64,000 nucleotides of DNA, taken from NCBI GenBank assembly GCA_001724025.1, contig MEDJ01000018.1:1-64000 (forward strand), read 5' to 3'. Under the pieces are notes generated by a model, which was not told the DNA's origin, did no database searches, and worked only from the letters and a program-made list of their open reading frames with translations. Positions 33,623 to 41,090 of this stretch are shown one piece after another; positions within the stretch are counted from its first letter, which is position 1; the number at the start of each line of letters is the position of its first letter. The position numbers and the translations under genes were made by a program. Source of the DNA: Acidobacteria bacterium SCN 69-37. Its GTDB lineage: Bacteria; Acidobacteriota; Vicinamibacteria; Vicinamibacterales; SCN-69-37.

Positions 33623-34659
33623 GAGTAGTCCTCCGTTGCCGGCTCGCGCAGCAGCGCGGCGGCCAGGCTGGCGGGCGTCGCACGCCAGAGATCGTCGGGA
33701 ATCCGCTGGCCCGTCGTCAGGTACGACACGGGCAGCCCCTGCTCGCGGACGACCGACAGCAGCGGCGTCACCGACTCGCACTCGTCGAGTTTCGTGATGA
33801 CGACGCGCGCCGGCGCCAAGGGCGCGTATCGGTCGAACACGCGCCGGGCGACCGGAGCCGAGGTGTCGGCGGCCAGCACCAGGTGCGTGCGCACGTGGCG
33901 ACGCTGGCAGAGCACCTCGAACATGCGGGTAGCCTCGCCGTCGGCGGCCGACCGGCCGGGCGTGTCGACGAGGATCGGATTGCGCGCGTGCGTCAGCGCG
34001 GCCTGCAGTTCCTCGGCGCTGCGGGCGGCCCGGAACGGGACGGCCAGCACCTCGGCGTAGCTGCGCAGCTGCTCGATCGCCCCGGCGCGGAAGCCGTCGG
34101 CCGACACCAGGTTCAACGCGCGGCGATGCCGCACGCGTTCCTGCGCGGCGATCTTCGCGATCGTCGTGGTCTTGCCGACGCCGGGCGGGCCGACGAAGAT
34201 CTCGCAGCGCTCGTAGTCGGCCGGGGCCCCGGAAAGCGGCTCGAGTTCGGCCGACAGGGCACGCCTCAGCGCGCGATCGGATCCGCCGCGGCACTCGGCA
34301 TCGGTCAGACGCGCGGTCACCGCTTCGGCGAGCGATGCGGGCAGTCCGGCCGCCACGAGCCGCGCCGTGACGCCGGCGCGGGCGCTGTCATCGGGCGAAC
34401 GATGTCGGCGCGACGTCACCGGTGTCCGGGGCGCCGACAGATCCGGCGTCTCGATCGGCGTCGACGGCGGTGTCTCGACGAGCGGTTCGGGCCGCTCGGC
34501 CGCGGCCGTCAGCCGGACCACGCGCGTGCCGAGCCAGCCGCGCCAGCCGGGCGCCGGGACCAGTTCCGTCGACAGCACCAGCGCGTCGGGCCCCAACTGG
34601 GCCCGCACTTCCGCGAGGGCTTCGCGCACGGTCGGACGGTAAACGCGTTTGACGTGCAT
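33613..34659 (-). CDS. flhF: SRP-like GTPase FlhF
   Basis: A 348-residue FlhF. N-terminus MHVKRVYRPTVREALAEVRAQLGPDALVLST is the B-domain signature (landmark EVRAQLGPDALVLST). The NG GTPase core has GPPGVGKTTTIAKIAA (G1), SADGFRAGAIEQL, LVDTPGRS (G3; second residue pair normally TPG) and VITKLDEC (G4). It positions the flagellum at the pole or elsewhere. One base separates it from flhA. Confidence 0.93.
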   Translation of the reverse strand: MHVKRVYRPTVREALAEVRAQLGPDALVLSTELVPAPGWRGWLGTRVVRLTAAAERPEPLVETPPSTPIETPDLSAPRTPVTSRRHRSPDDSARAGVTARLVAAGLPASLAEAVTARLTDAECRGGSDRALRRALSAELEPLSGAPADYERCEIFVGPPGVGKTTTIAKIAAQERVRHRRALNLVSADGFRAGAIEQLRSYAEVLAVPFRAARSAEELQAALTHARNPILVDTPGRSAADGEATRMFEVLCQRRHVRTHLVLAADTSAPVARRVFDRYAPLAPARVVITKLDECESVTPLLSVVREQGLPVSYLTTGQRIPDDLWRATPASLAAALLREPATEDYSCH

Positions 34660-34660
34660 G

Positions 34661-36706
34661 TCAGTCGAGCGTGGCCACCGAGACCACGCGCACCTGCGCC
34701 GGGATCTCCGCGTGCGACAGCACCGCGATGTGCGGCAGGGCACGCGAGAACAGTCGCCAGAGGTGTGGGCGCAGCATCGGCGAACACAGGAGCACAGGTT
34801 GTGCCAGATCTTCCGTGGCCAGCGCCTCGGCCAGGCGGCTCGCCAGGGCCTGCGCGCGATTCGGGTCGAGCGCCAGGACCGCACCGCGATCGGTGCGCGT
34901 GAGCGACGCGACGAGCGCGTCCTCGAGCGTCGGCGACAGCGACAGGACCGCCAGTTCGCCGTTCTCGCCCTGGTAGCTGCGGCAGATCGATCGGCCGAGG
35001 GCCGTGCGGACCGATTCGACGTGGACGTCGGGATCCTTCGAGACCGACGCGGCATCGGCGAGCGCCTCGAGGATGGTCATCAGGTCGCGGACCGGCACGC
35101 GCTCGCGCAGCAGCTGCTTCAGCACGCGCTGCACGTCGCCGACCGACACGATCTTCGGCACCAGTTCCTCGACGAGCTTCGGCGCGGTCTCGCCGACGCG
35201 ATCGATCATGTCCTTCGTCTGCTGGCGCGTGAGCAGATCGGGCAGGAACGTCCGCACGACTTCCGACAGGTGCGTCGACACGGCCGTGGTCGGATCCACG
35301 ACCGTGTAGCCGGCGGCCAGCGCCTGGTCGCGGCGATCCTGCGCCACCCAGACCGCCGGCAGGCCGAACGCCGGCTCGCGAGCCGCGATCCCCTCGACCG
35401 CCTGCGTCACCGTGCCCGGATTGATGGCGAGCAGCCGATCCGTGTAGAGCTCGCCACGCGCCACTTCCACGCCCTTGACGAGGATCGCGTAGACGCGCGG
35501 ACCGAGCTGGAGGTTGTCCGAGACGTGCACGGGCGGGACGAGCAGCCCGGTCTCCGTCGCAATCTGCCGGCGGATCGCGCGCACGCGATTGAGCAGCGTG
35601 CCGCCGCGCGTCTCGTCGACGAGCGACACGAGCGCATAGCCCACCTCGATGCCGAGCGGATCGACGGGCGCGATCGGGTCGCCCTGGTCGCCCGCTGCGG
35701 CCGTCGTCCCGGGCGCCGGGGCGGCCGTGTCGGGGGTGTCGAGTTCGCGCCTGTTGGCCCACGCCGCGCCGCCGAGCACGAGCGCGACGAACAGGAACGA
35801 CGCCTTCGGCAGTCCCGGCACGAGCGCCAGCGCCACGAGCACGCCGGCGGCCACGGCCAGCGGCCGCGATCGCGCGAGCAGTTGCACCGCCACTTCTTCG
35901 CCGAGGTTCGACTCGGCCGCCGCGCGGGTCGTGATCAGACCGCCGGCCATCGAGACCAGCAGGGCGGGAATGGCGGTGACCAGGCCTTCGCCCACCGTCA
36001 GGATCGTGTAGGTCTGGAGCGCGGTCGTCAGATCCACGCCGTGCATCGCCACGCCGATGATCAGGCCCGCGACGATATTGACGCCCGTGATGAGCACCGC
36101 GGCCAGCGAGTCCCGCTGCGTGAAGCGGATGGCGCCGTCCATCGCGCCATAGAAGTCGGCCTCGCCGCGCAGCCGCTCGCGCCGGGCGCGCGCTTCCTGA
36201 TCGGTGATGATGCCGGCGTTCAGGTCGGCATCGATCGCCATCTGCCGGCCGGGCATCGCGTCGAGGGTGAACCGGGCCGTGACTTCCGAGATGCGGACCG
36301 CGCCATGGTTGATGACGAGGAACTGGATGGCCACCAGCACCAGGAACACGACCACGCCGACGACGAAGTTGCCGCCGACGACGAACTGGCCGAAGGCCAT
36401 GATCACGTGGCCGGCTGCGTCGACGCCCTCGTGGCCGTGCAGCAGAACGAGCCGCGTCGATGCCACGTTGAGCGCCAGGCGCAGCAGCGTCAGCAGCAGC
36501 AGCAGCGAGGGGAAGACCGAGAACTCGGTGGGCTGCCTGACGTAGATGGCCGTGAACAGGAGTACGACGGCCAGGCCGATGTCGATCGACAGCAGCAGAT
36601 CGAGCACGAACGTCGGCAGCGGCACGATCATCAGCAGGACGACTGCGATGATCGCCGCCGGGGCGATCAGGAACGACGCGCGGAACGGGGCCGCCTGGGT
36701 GCTCAT
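34661..36706 (-). CDS. flhA: flagellar type III export gate protein FlhA
   Basis: A 681-residue FlhA: eight N-terminal membrane helices and a large cytoplasmic domain that docks chaperone-substrate complexes. The FHIPEP-type motif region is clear: FTLDAMPGRQMAIDADLNAG, followed by ARRERLRGEADFYGAMDGA. The export gate uses proton motive force. The start overlaps flhB's stop (4 bases). Confidence 0.97.
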   Translation of the reverse strand: MSTQAAPFRASFLIAPAAIIAVVLLMIVPLPTFVLDLLLSIDIGLAVVLLFTAIYVRQPTEFSVFPSLLLLLTLLRLALNVASTRLVLLHGHEGVDAAGHVIMAFGQFVVGGNFVVGVVVFLVLVAIQFLVINHGAVRISEVTARFTLDAMPGRQMAIDADLNAGIITDQEARARRERLRGEADFYGAMDGAIRFTQRDSLAAVLITGVNIVAGLIIGVAMHGVDLTTALQTYTILTVGEGLVTAIPALLVSMAGGLITTRAAAESNLGEEVAVQLLARSRPLAVAAGVLVALALVPGLPKASFLFVALVLGGAAWANRRELDTPDTAAPAPGTTAAAGDQGDPIAPVDPLGIEVGYALVSLVDETRGGTLLNRVRAIRRQIATETGLLVPPVHVSDNLQLGPRVYAILVKGVEVARGELYTDRLLAINPGTVTQAVEGIAAREPAFGLPAVWVAQDRRDQALAAGYTVVDPTTAVSTHLSEVVRTFLPDLLTRQQTKDMIDRVGETAPKLVEELVPKIVSVGDVQRVLKQLLRERVPVRDLMTILEALADAASVSKDPDVHVESVRTALGRSICRSYQGENGELAVLSLSPTLEDALVASLTRTDRGAVLALDPNRAQALASRLAEALATEDLAQPVLLCSPMLRPHLWRLFSRALPHIAVLSHAEIPAQVRVVSVATLD

Positions 36707-37779
36707 AACATCAGCCGCTTCATCCGGACCAGGTACGCCAGCACCTCGGCCACGGCACCGAACAGGTCGGCGGGAATGGTGTCGCCGACCTCGGCGTGCT
36801 TGTGCAGGGCGCGTGCCAGCGTGACGTTCTCGACGATCGGCACGTCGTGCCGGCGGGCAATCTCGCGAATCCGCGCCGCCATGTGGTCGGCGCCCTTGGC
36901 CACGACGCGGGGCGCGGCCATCTCGCTGCGTCGATACTCGAGCGCCACCGCGTAGTGTGTCGGGTTGGTGACCACGACGGTCGCCGTTTCGACAGCCTTC
37001 AGCATGCGGTTGCGCGCCATCTCACGCTGGATCCGACGCACGCGGGCCTTCACTTCCGGCCGGCCGTCGTTCATCCGCGACTCGTCGAGCACTTCCTGCC
37101 GCGTCATCTTCAGGCCCGAGTACCAGTGCCAGTACTGGATCCCGTAGTCAGCGGCCGCCAGCACGACAAGCACGAGGCTCGTCCGCCACAGCAGCGTCCA
37201 CAGGCGATCCCAGGCCACGCGACCCGACTCGACGGCGGTCATGCCCATCAGTCCGGGTGCCTGCACGGAGAACTCGTGCACGATCAGGTACCCGACCGCG
37301 CCCACGAGCACGATGCCGATGAGCGACTTGCCGAGTTCCGGCAGCGCGTGCGTCGGCTTCAGCCGTGCCAGGCCCGACGCCGGACTCAGCCGCTCCCAGT
37401 TCAGCTCGAGCGCCTTCGGCGAGAACGACCACCCGATCTGCGCGAAGCTGGTGCCGACCGACAGCAGGCCCGCGATGAGCGCCGGCGGACCGGCGACCTG
37501 CAGCAGCAGGCCGGCCTCGGCCCAGAGCAGCCCCTCGATCGTGCCGGGCACGAGGGCCACGTGAGCCCGATCGGCCAGCGTGCTGAGCCCGATCGAGATC
37601 CGGCCGGCCAGTCGCGTCAGCATCTCGAGACCGAGCCACGCGAGGCCGAGCGTGACCGCCGCCAGCGACACGGCACTCGACAGATCGCGGCTGCGCGCCA
37701 CCTGCCCCTTCTCGCGCGCATCCCTGATGCGTTTGCCTGTCGGTTTTTCTGTGCGTTCCCCTGTCTGCGACGCGGCCAT
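36703..37779 (-). CDS. flhB: flagellar type III export switch protein FlhB
   Basis: A 358-residue FlhB with four membrane helices and a C-terminal cytoplasmic domain. The N-terminus ERTEKPTGKRIRDAREKGQVARSRDL and the autocleavage motif NPTH (near residue 272, in VVVTNPTHYAVALEY) are intact, so it can switch export from hook to filament substrates together with FliK. Confidence 0.96.
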   Translation of the reverse strand: MAASQTGERTEKPTGKRIRDAREKGQVARSRDLSSAVSLAAVTLGLAWLGLEMLTRLAGRISIGLSTLADRAHVALVPGTIEGLLWAEAGLLLQVAGPPALIAGLLSVGTSFAQIGWSFSPKALELNWERLSPASGLARLKPTHALPELGKSLIGIVLVGAVGYLIVHEFSVQAPGLMGMTAVESGRVAWDRLWTLLWRTSLVLVVLAAADYGIQYWHWYSGLKMTRQEVLDESRMNDGRPEVKARVRRIQREMARNRMLKAVETATVVVTNPTHYAVALEYRRSEMAAPRVVAKGADHMAARIREIARRHDVPIVENVTLARALHKHAEVGDTIPADLFGAVAEVLAYLVRMKRLML

Positions 37780-37785
37780 GTCCGA

Positions 37786-38544
37786 TCACCTGAACCCGGC
37801 GGCGAGGCGGGCCGCCAGGTCGAACACCGTCGGCACGAACCGCGCCACCACGGCGGGCAGGCCCACGAGGCTGGCGGCCAGCACCAGCAGGCCAACCACG
37901 ATGCGCACGGGCGCGCCGGCCACGATCACGTTCAGGGCGGGCGCCACGCGCGCCAGCAGCCCGAGGCCGAACTCGATCAGCAGCAGCACGGCGACGACGG
38001 GAATGGCGATGCGCAGGCCGATCACGAAGACCGCGCCGAGCAGATCCGCCACCGTGTCGGCGAGCGTGCCGCCGATGGCGCCGAAGCCGATCGGCAGCGC
38101 GGTATACGAGTCGGCCAGTGCCCGGATCAGCGTGTGGTGCACGTTGGTCGCCAGGCACAGTACGACGACGACGTTGGCGTACAGCAGCGCGAGGACGTTG
38201 TTGCGCACGCCCGACTGGGGATCGATCAAGGAACCGAGTGAGAGGCCGATTTGATACGCGATGAAATGGCCGGCGAACTCCGCTGCCCCGACCAGCACGC
38301 GCACGGCCATCGCGATGGCCAGGCCGATGGCCGCCTCGCGCAGCACGACGACAACCAGGCCCGTGGCCGGCAGGCTCGGCGGGACCGGCGCCGTCATGGC
38401 CATCAGCACGGCCAGCATCAGTGTCAGGCCGACGCGCACGGCGGTTGGCGCGTGGAGCGCCCCGAAGAACGGCGTGCCGATGACGATCATGCCGGGTCTG
38501 ACGAGCAGCAGCGCGAGGCCCGCGACGAGGTCGAAGCCGGTCAT
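37786..38544 (-). CDS. fliR: flagellar type III export protein FliR
   Basis: A 252-residue polytopic protein. RPGMIVIGTPFFGALHAPTAVRVGLTLML near the start and AEFAGHFIAYQIGLSLGSLIDPQSG in the middle are FliR hallmarks (landmark IAYQIGLSLGSLIDPQ). It forms the export channel core with FliP and FliQ. The start overlaps the fliQ end by four bases. Confidence 0.95.
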   Translation of the reverse strand: MTGFDLVAGLALLLVRPGMIVIGTPFFGALHAPTAVRVGLTLMLAVLMAMTAPVPPSLPATGLVVVVLREAAIGLAIAMAVRVLVGAAEFAGHFIAYQIGLSLGSLIDPQSGVRNNVLALLYANVVVVLCLATNVHHTLIRALADSYTALPIGFGAIGGTLADTVADLLGAVFVIGLRIAIPVVAVLLLIEFGLGLLARVAPALNVIVAGAPVRIVVGLLVLAASLVGLPAVVARFVPTVFDLAARLAAGFR

Positions 38545-38810
38545 CGCACCAGGTCGGGCAGTTGCAGGAACAGGGTGCGCGCGAAGCCGGTGACCACGCG
38601 GAGCATCCAGGGGAACGTCAGCGCGAAGACGACGAAGATCGCCGCCGCCCGCGGGATGAACGACAGGATGTTGTCCTGCACGGACGTCACCGTCTGCAGG
38701 ATGCTGACGACTACTCCCACGATCAACCCCACCACGAGCATCGGCAGGGCCACGACGATGGCCGTCTCGATCGCCTGACGCACGACACCAAGGACGAGGG
38801 ACTCAGACAT
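38541..38810 (-). CDS. fliQ: flagellar type III export protein FliQ
   Basis: An 89-residue protein with two membrane helices. Landmarks: VRQAIETAIVVALPMLVVGLIVGVVVSILQTVTSVQDNILSFIPR (in short SILQTVTSVQDNILSF) and the terminal FPWMLRVVTGF. Standard length. It is separated from fliP by 114 bp containing an inverted repeat. Confidence 0.95.
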   Translation of the reverse strand: MSESLVLGVVRQAIETAIVVALPMLVVGLIVGVVVSILQTVTSVQDNILSFIPRAAAIFVVFALTFPWMLRVVTGFARTLFLQLPDLVR

Positions 38811-38848
38811 GGGTGCAAGAAGATGCGATCAACTGGGAAGTTAGAAGT

Positions 38849-38914
38849 CAGAAGTTCGAAGTTCGGGGAAATTCGAACTTCGAAGTTTTCCGACGTTCTA
38901 ACTTCGAACTTCTG
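38849..38914. repeat. TTCGAA-rich inverted repeat between fliP and fliQ
   Basis: CAGAAGTTCGAAGTT (38849-38863) and its exact complement (38900-38914) flank a centre containing further TTCGAA/AACTTCG copies. The block is much AT-richer than its surroundings. Similar to no other repeat in the window. It would form a hairpin in the flagellar transcript. Confidence 0.75.
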
Positions 38915-38924
38915 AGTTCTGGCT

Positions 38925-39671
38925 TCACAAGAAGCTCCTCACCACCGATCCCACCAGCAGGTTCCAGCCGTCGATCATCACGAACAGCAGCACCTTGAAC
39001 GGGAGCGAGATCATCATGGGGGGCAGCTGCATCATGCCGACCGAGAGCAGCACCGTCGAGACCACCAGGTCCACGAGCAGGAACGGGACGAACAGGAAGA
39101 ACCCCATCTGGAAGCCGGTCTTGAGCTCCGAGATGGCAAAGGCCGGGATCACGACGCGCATCGGCAGTTCGTCGGGCGAGGCCGGACGCTCGATCCGCGC
39201 CAGGCCGGCGAACAGCGCGAGATCGGCCTCGCGCGTCTGCCGCAGCATGAACTCGCGCAGCGGCGGTGCCCCACGCTCCATCGCCGTCGTCACGTCCATC
39301 TGTCCGGCGATCACCGGCTGGATGGCCAGTTCATTGATGCGCGACACCGTCGGCGCCATGATGAACGCCGTCAGGAACAGTGTGAGCCCGACCACCATCT
39401 GGTTCGACGGGATCTCCTGCGTGCCGAGCGCCTGCCGCAGGAAGTGGAAGACGATCGCGATGCGCGTGAACGACGTCATCATCACGAGCACTGCTGGCAG
39501 GAACGTCAGCAGCGTCATCAGGACGACGATCTGAAGCGGCGCCGAGACGGTACCCACCCCGTCGATCTGGACCGACAGATCCTGCGGGGCCTGCGCCAGT
39601 GCCACCGACGGCATCGCGACGACGCCGAGTACGACGGCCCCCAGCGCCGAGAGACGACGGGCGCGGATCAT
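38925..39671 (-). CDS. fliP: flagellar type III export protein FliP
   Basis: A 248-residue FliP with a cleavable signal peptide (SALGAVVLGVVAMPSVALAQ), as usual. Landmarks: MMTSFTRIAIVFHFLRQALGTQEIPSNQMVVGLTLFLTAFIM and SELKTGFQMGFFLFVPFLLVDLVVSTVLLSVGMMQLPPMMISLPFKVLLFV (landmark SVGMMQLPPMMISLPFK). Core of the export pore. Overlaps the fliO stop by four bases. Confidence 0.96.
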   Translation of the reverse strand: MIRARRLSALGAVVLGVVAMPSVALAQAPQDLSVQIDGVGTVSAPLQIVVLMTLLTFLPAVLVMMTSFTRIAIVFHFLRQALGTQEIPSNQMVVGLTLFLTAFIMAPTVSRINELAIQPVIAGQMDVTTAMERGAPPLREFMLRQTREADLALFAGLARIERPASPDELPMRVVIPAFAISELKTGFQMGFFLFVPFLLVDLVVSTVLLSVGMMQLPPMMISLPFKVLLFVMIDGWNLLVGSVVRSFL

Positions 39672-40024
39672 GCCCGTGCGTCTCCGTCTCCGGCCGTTGC
39701 ACGCGAGACCGCCTCGTCGAACGTCGGCAGCGGCGCCAGCTCGGTCAGCAGCGTGACACCGTTGGGCGCCAGTCCCAACAGCAGCCGCCGCCCTTCGATC
39801 GAGACAATCGCCACCGATCGGCGTTCGCCGAGCGAGAGCGCCGACTCCACGCCCATGCCGCGGCCGCTGCGCCGCAGCGCCTGCTGACGTCGCAGCAGCC
39901 AGGCCAGCGCGGCCAGCAACGCCAGCACCACGGCCAGCGCCCCGAGCACGCGCCAGACCGAGGGCACCAGGTCGGGACCGGCCGTGCCGAGCACGTCCGT
40001 CTGCGCGAACACGAGCCAGCTCAC
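39668..40024 (-). CDS. fliO: flagellar biosynthesis protein FliO
   Basis: A 118-residue protein starting GTG (VSWLVFAQTDV). A single membrane helix (VLGALAVVLALLAALAWLLRR, about residues 25-45) is followed by the FliO-like cytoplasmic part LSLGERRSVAIVSIEGRRLLLGLAPNGVTLLTEL. FliO assists FliP ring assembly. The start overlaps fliN's stop as GTGA. Confidence 0.85.
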   Translation of the reverse strand: MSWLVFAQTDVLGTAGPDLVPSVWRVLGALAVVLALLAALAWLLRRQQALRRSGRGMGVESALSLGERRSVAIVSIEGRRLLLGLAPNGVTLLTELAPLPTFDEAVSRATAGDGDARA

Positions 40025-40323
40025 GCGATCTCCTGACCGGCCGGCGGCAGCACGCGTCCGATCCGCAGCGACACGTCGTCGCCGGCCATCACGACTTCGC
40101 CGGCGAACATCGGGATGCCACCCACGCGGACCTCGAGATCCGACCCGGCCGCCTGCTTCAGGCGAATCACGGTGTCGACGGCCAGCGTTGCGCACTCGCG
40201 CACCTTCACCGTCGTCGTGCCGAGCACGATGTCGACAGGAGAGGGCACGTCCATCACCCAGCGCATCGCGTCGAGCGAGGCCGGCGCGTCAGAACTGGAC
40301 GACGAACTCGGAGAAGAGGACAT
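40021..40323 (-). CDS. fliN: flagellar switch protein FliN (short form)
   Basis: A 100-residue FliN. WVMDVPSPVDIVLGTTTVKVRECATLAVDTVIRLKQAAGSDLEVRVGGIPMFAGEVVMAGDDVSLRIGRVL is a complete SpoA domain (landmark VGGIPMFAGEVVMAGDDVSLRI). A Ser-rich N-terminus precedes it. ATG 40323 gives the usual length. It overlaps fliL's end by 35 bases. With the 246-residue protein at 30304 the locus has two FliN-domain proteins. Confidence 0.9.
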   Translation of the reverse strand: MSSSPSSSSSSDAPASLDAMRWVMDVPSPVDIVLGTTTVKVRECATLAVDTVIRLKQAAGSDLEVRVGGIPMFAGEVVMAGDDVSLRIGRVLPPAGQEIA

Positions 40324-40765
40324 CGACGACCTTCCCGCCAGACAGCACCGGTTCGAGCCGATCGGCAATCGCGGTCTTGAGCGCGCTCTTGCCCTCGGGC
40401 GTCACGAGCGCGCCTGCCGTCTGTTCCGTGAGGAGCTCGAGAATCTCGGATCGCATGCGCGACACCACGACAGGTGTGGTCAACACCTTCTCGGCGGACC
40501 GCGCGTCTTCGAGGACGAGCTGCAGGTTGACCTTGAGGAAGCGGTTACCGGCGCCGTCGGCGAGGTTCACCATGAATGGCTCGAACGGGACGAGCCCGCG
40601 CTCCGACAGCGGGATCTCGCGCGGTGCCGCGGCCACACCGGCCGTGCGCGACACCCACCAGTACGCGCCGCCGCCACCGCCGGCCAGGCCGACGACGAGC
40701 AGCAGGATCATCAGGCCCTTGCCGCGTGCCTTGCCTGCCACGGGCTGGAGTTCGGGGGTCGACAT
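40289..40765 (-). CDS. fliL: flagellar basal body-associated protein FliL
   Basis: A 158-residue FliL: one N-terminal membrane helix (LMILLLVVGLAGGGGGAYWWV), then a periplasmic SPFH-like domain with FEPFMVNLADGAGNRFLKVNLQLVLED and the terminal DVLFSEFVVQF. It supports the stators. motA and motB, often adjacent, are absent here. Confidence 0.93.
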   Translation of the reverse strand: MSTPELQPVAGKARGKGLMILLLVVGLAGGGGGAYWWVSRTAGVAAAPREIPLSERGLVPFEPFMVNLADGAGNRFLKVNLQLVLEDARSAEKVLTTPVVVSRMRSEILELLTEQTAGALVTPEGKSALKTAIADRLEPVLSGGKVVDVLFSEFVVQF

Positions 40766-40766
40766 G

Positions 40767-41072
40767 TCAGCGATGCCTCGTCAGCGGCTCGAACGCCTGG
40801 CGTAGCAGGGTCTCGGCCTGCGCGCGCGAGAGTGGCGCGGCGGCCTCGGCCGCCGCAGGAGCCGGGGCCGCGGCCATCGGCGACGACGGCGTGGAGGCCT
40901 CGGCGGCCCGATCGCGATCGAGCGACTGGACGAGGTCGTCGAGGAACGTCATGAACTCGGTGCTGGTGACGGCACCGTCGTGGTTGACGTCGGCACGACG
41001 AACCAGTTGATCGACCAGCGACGAGCGATCGCCGCCGGCCGCAGTGACTGATGGAGACAGGCTGTTGATCAC
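40767..41072 (-). CDS. EF-hand protein in flagellar operon
   Basis: A 101-residue protein with one canonical EF-hand loop at residues 28-39, DVNHDGAVTSTE (ligand positions D1, N3, D5, G6, V8, E12 all conserved). It is preceded by a helix with hydrophobic spacing (LVDQLVRRA) and followed by FMTFLDDLVQSL. The remainder is Ala/Pro-rich and ends with a helix (AQAETLLRQAFEPL). Two bases separate it from fliL and 18 from fliK. I know of no standard flagellar protein matching it; calcium binding is inferred. Confidence 0.65.
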   Translation of the reverse strand: MINSLSPSVTAAGGDRSSLVDQLVRRADVNHDGAVTSTEFMTFLDDLVQSLDRDRAAEASTPSSPMAAAPAPAAAEAAAPLSRAQAETLLRQAFEPLTRHR

Positions 41073-41090
41073 GAGGACACTCCCGGGCCG

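Noticed and set aside
34649-36955. 768-residue open frame on the plus strand
   Set aside because: Exact antisense of flhA; His/Arg/Gln-rich with no domain. A shadow of a well-supported gene.
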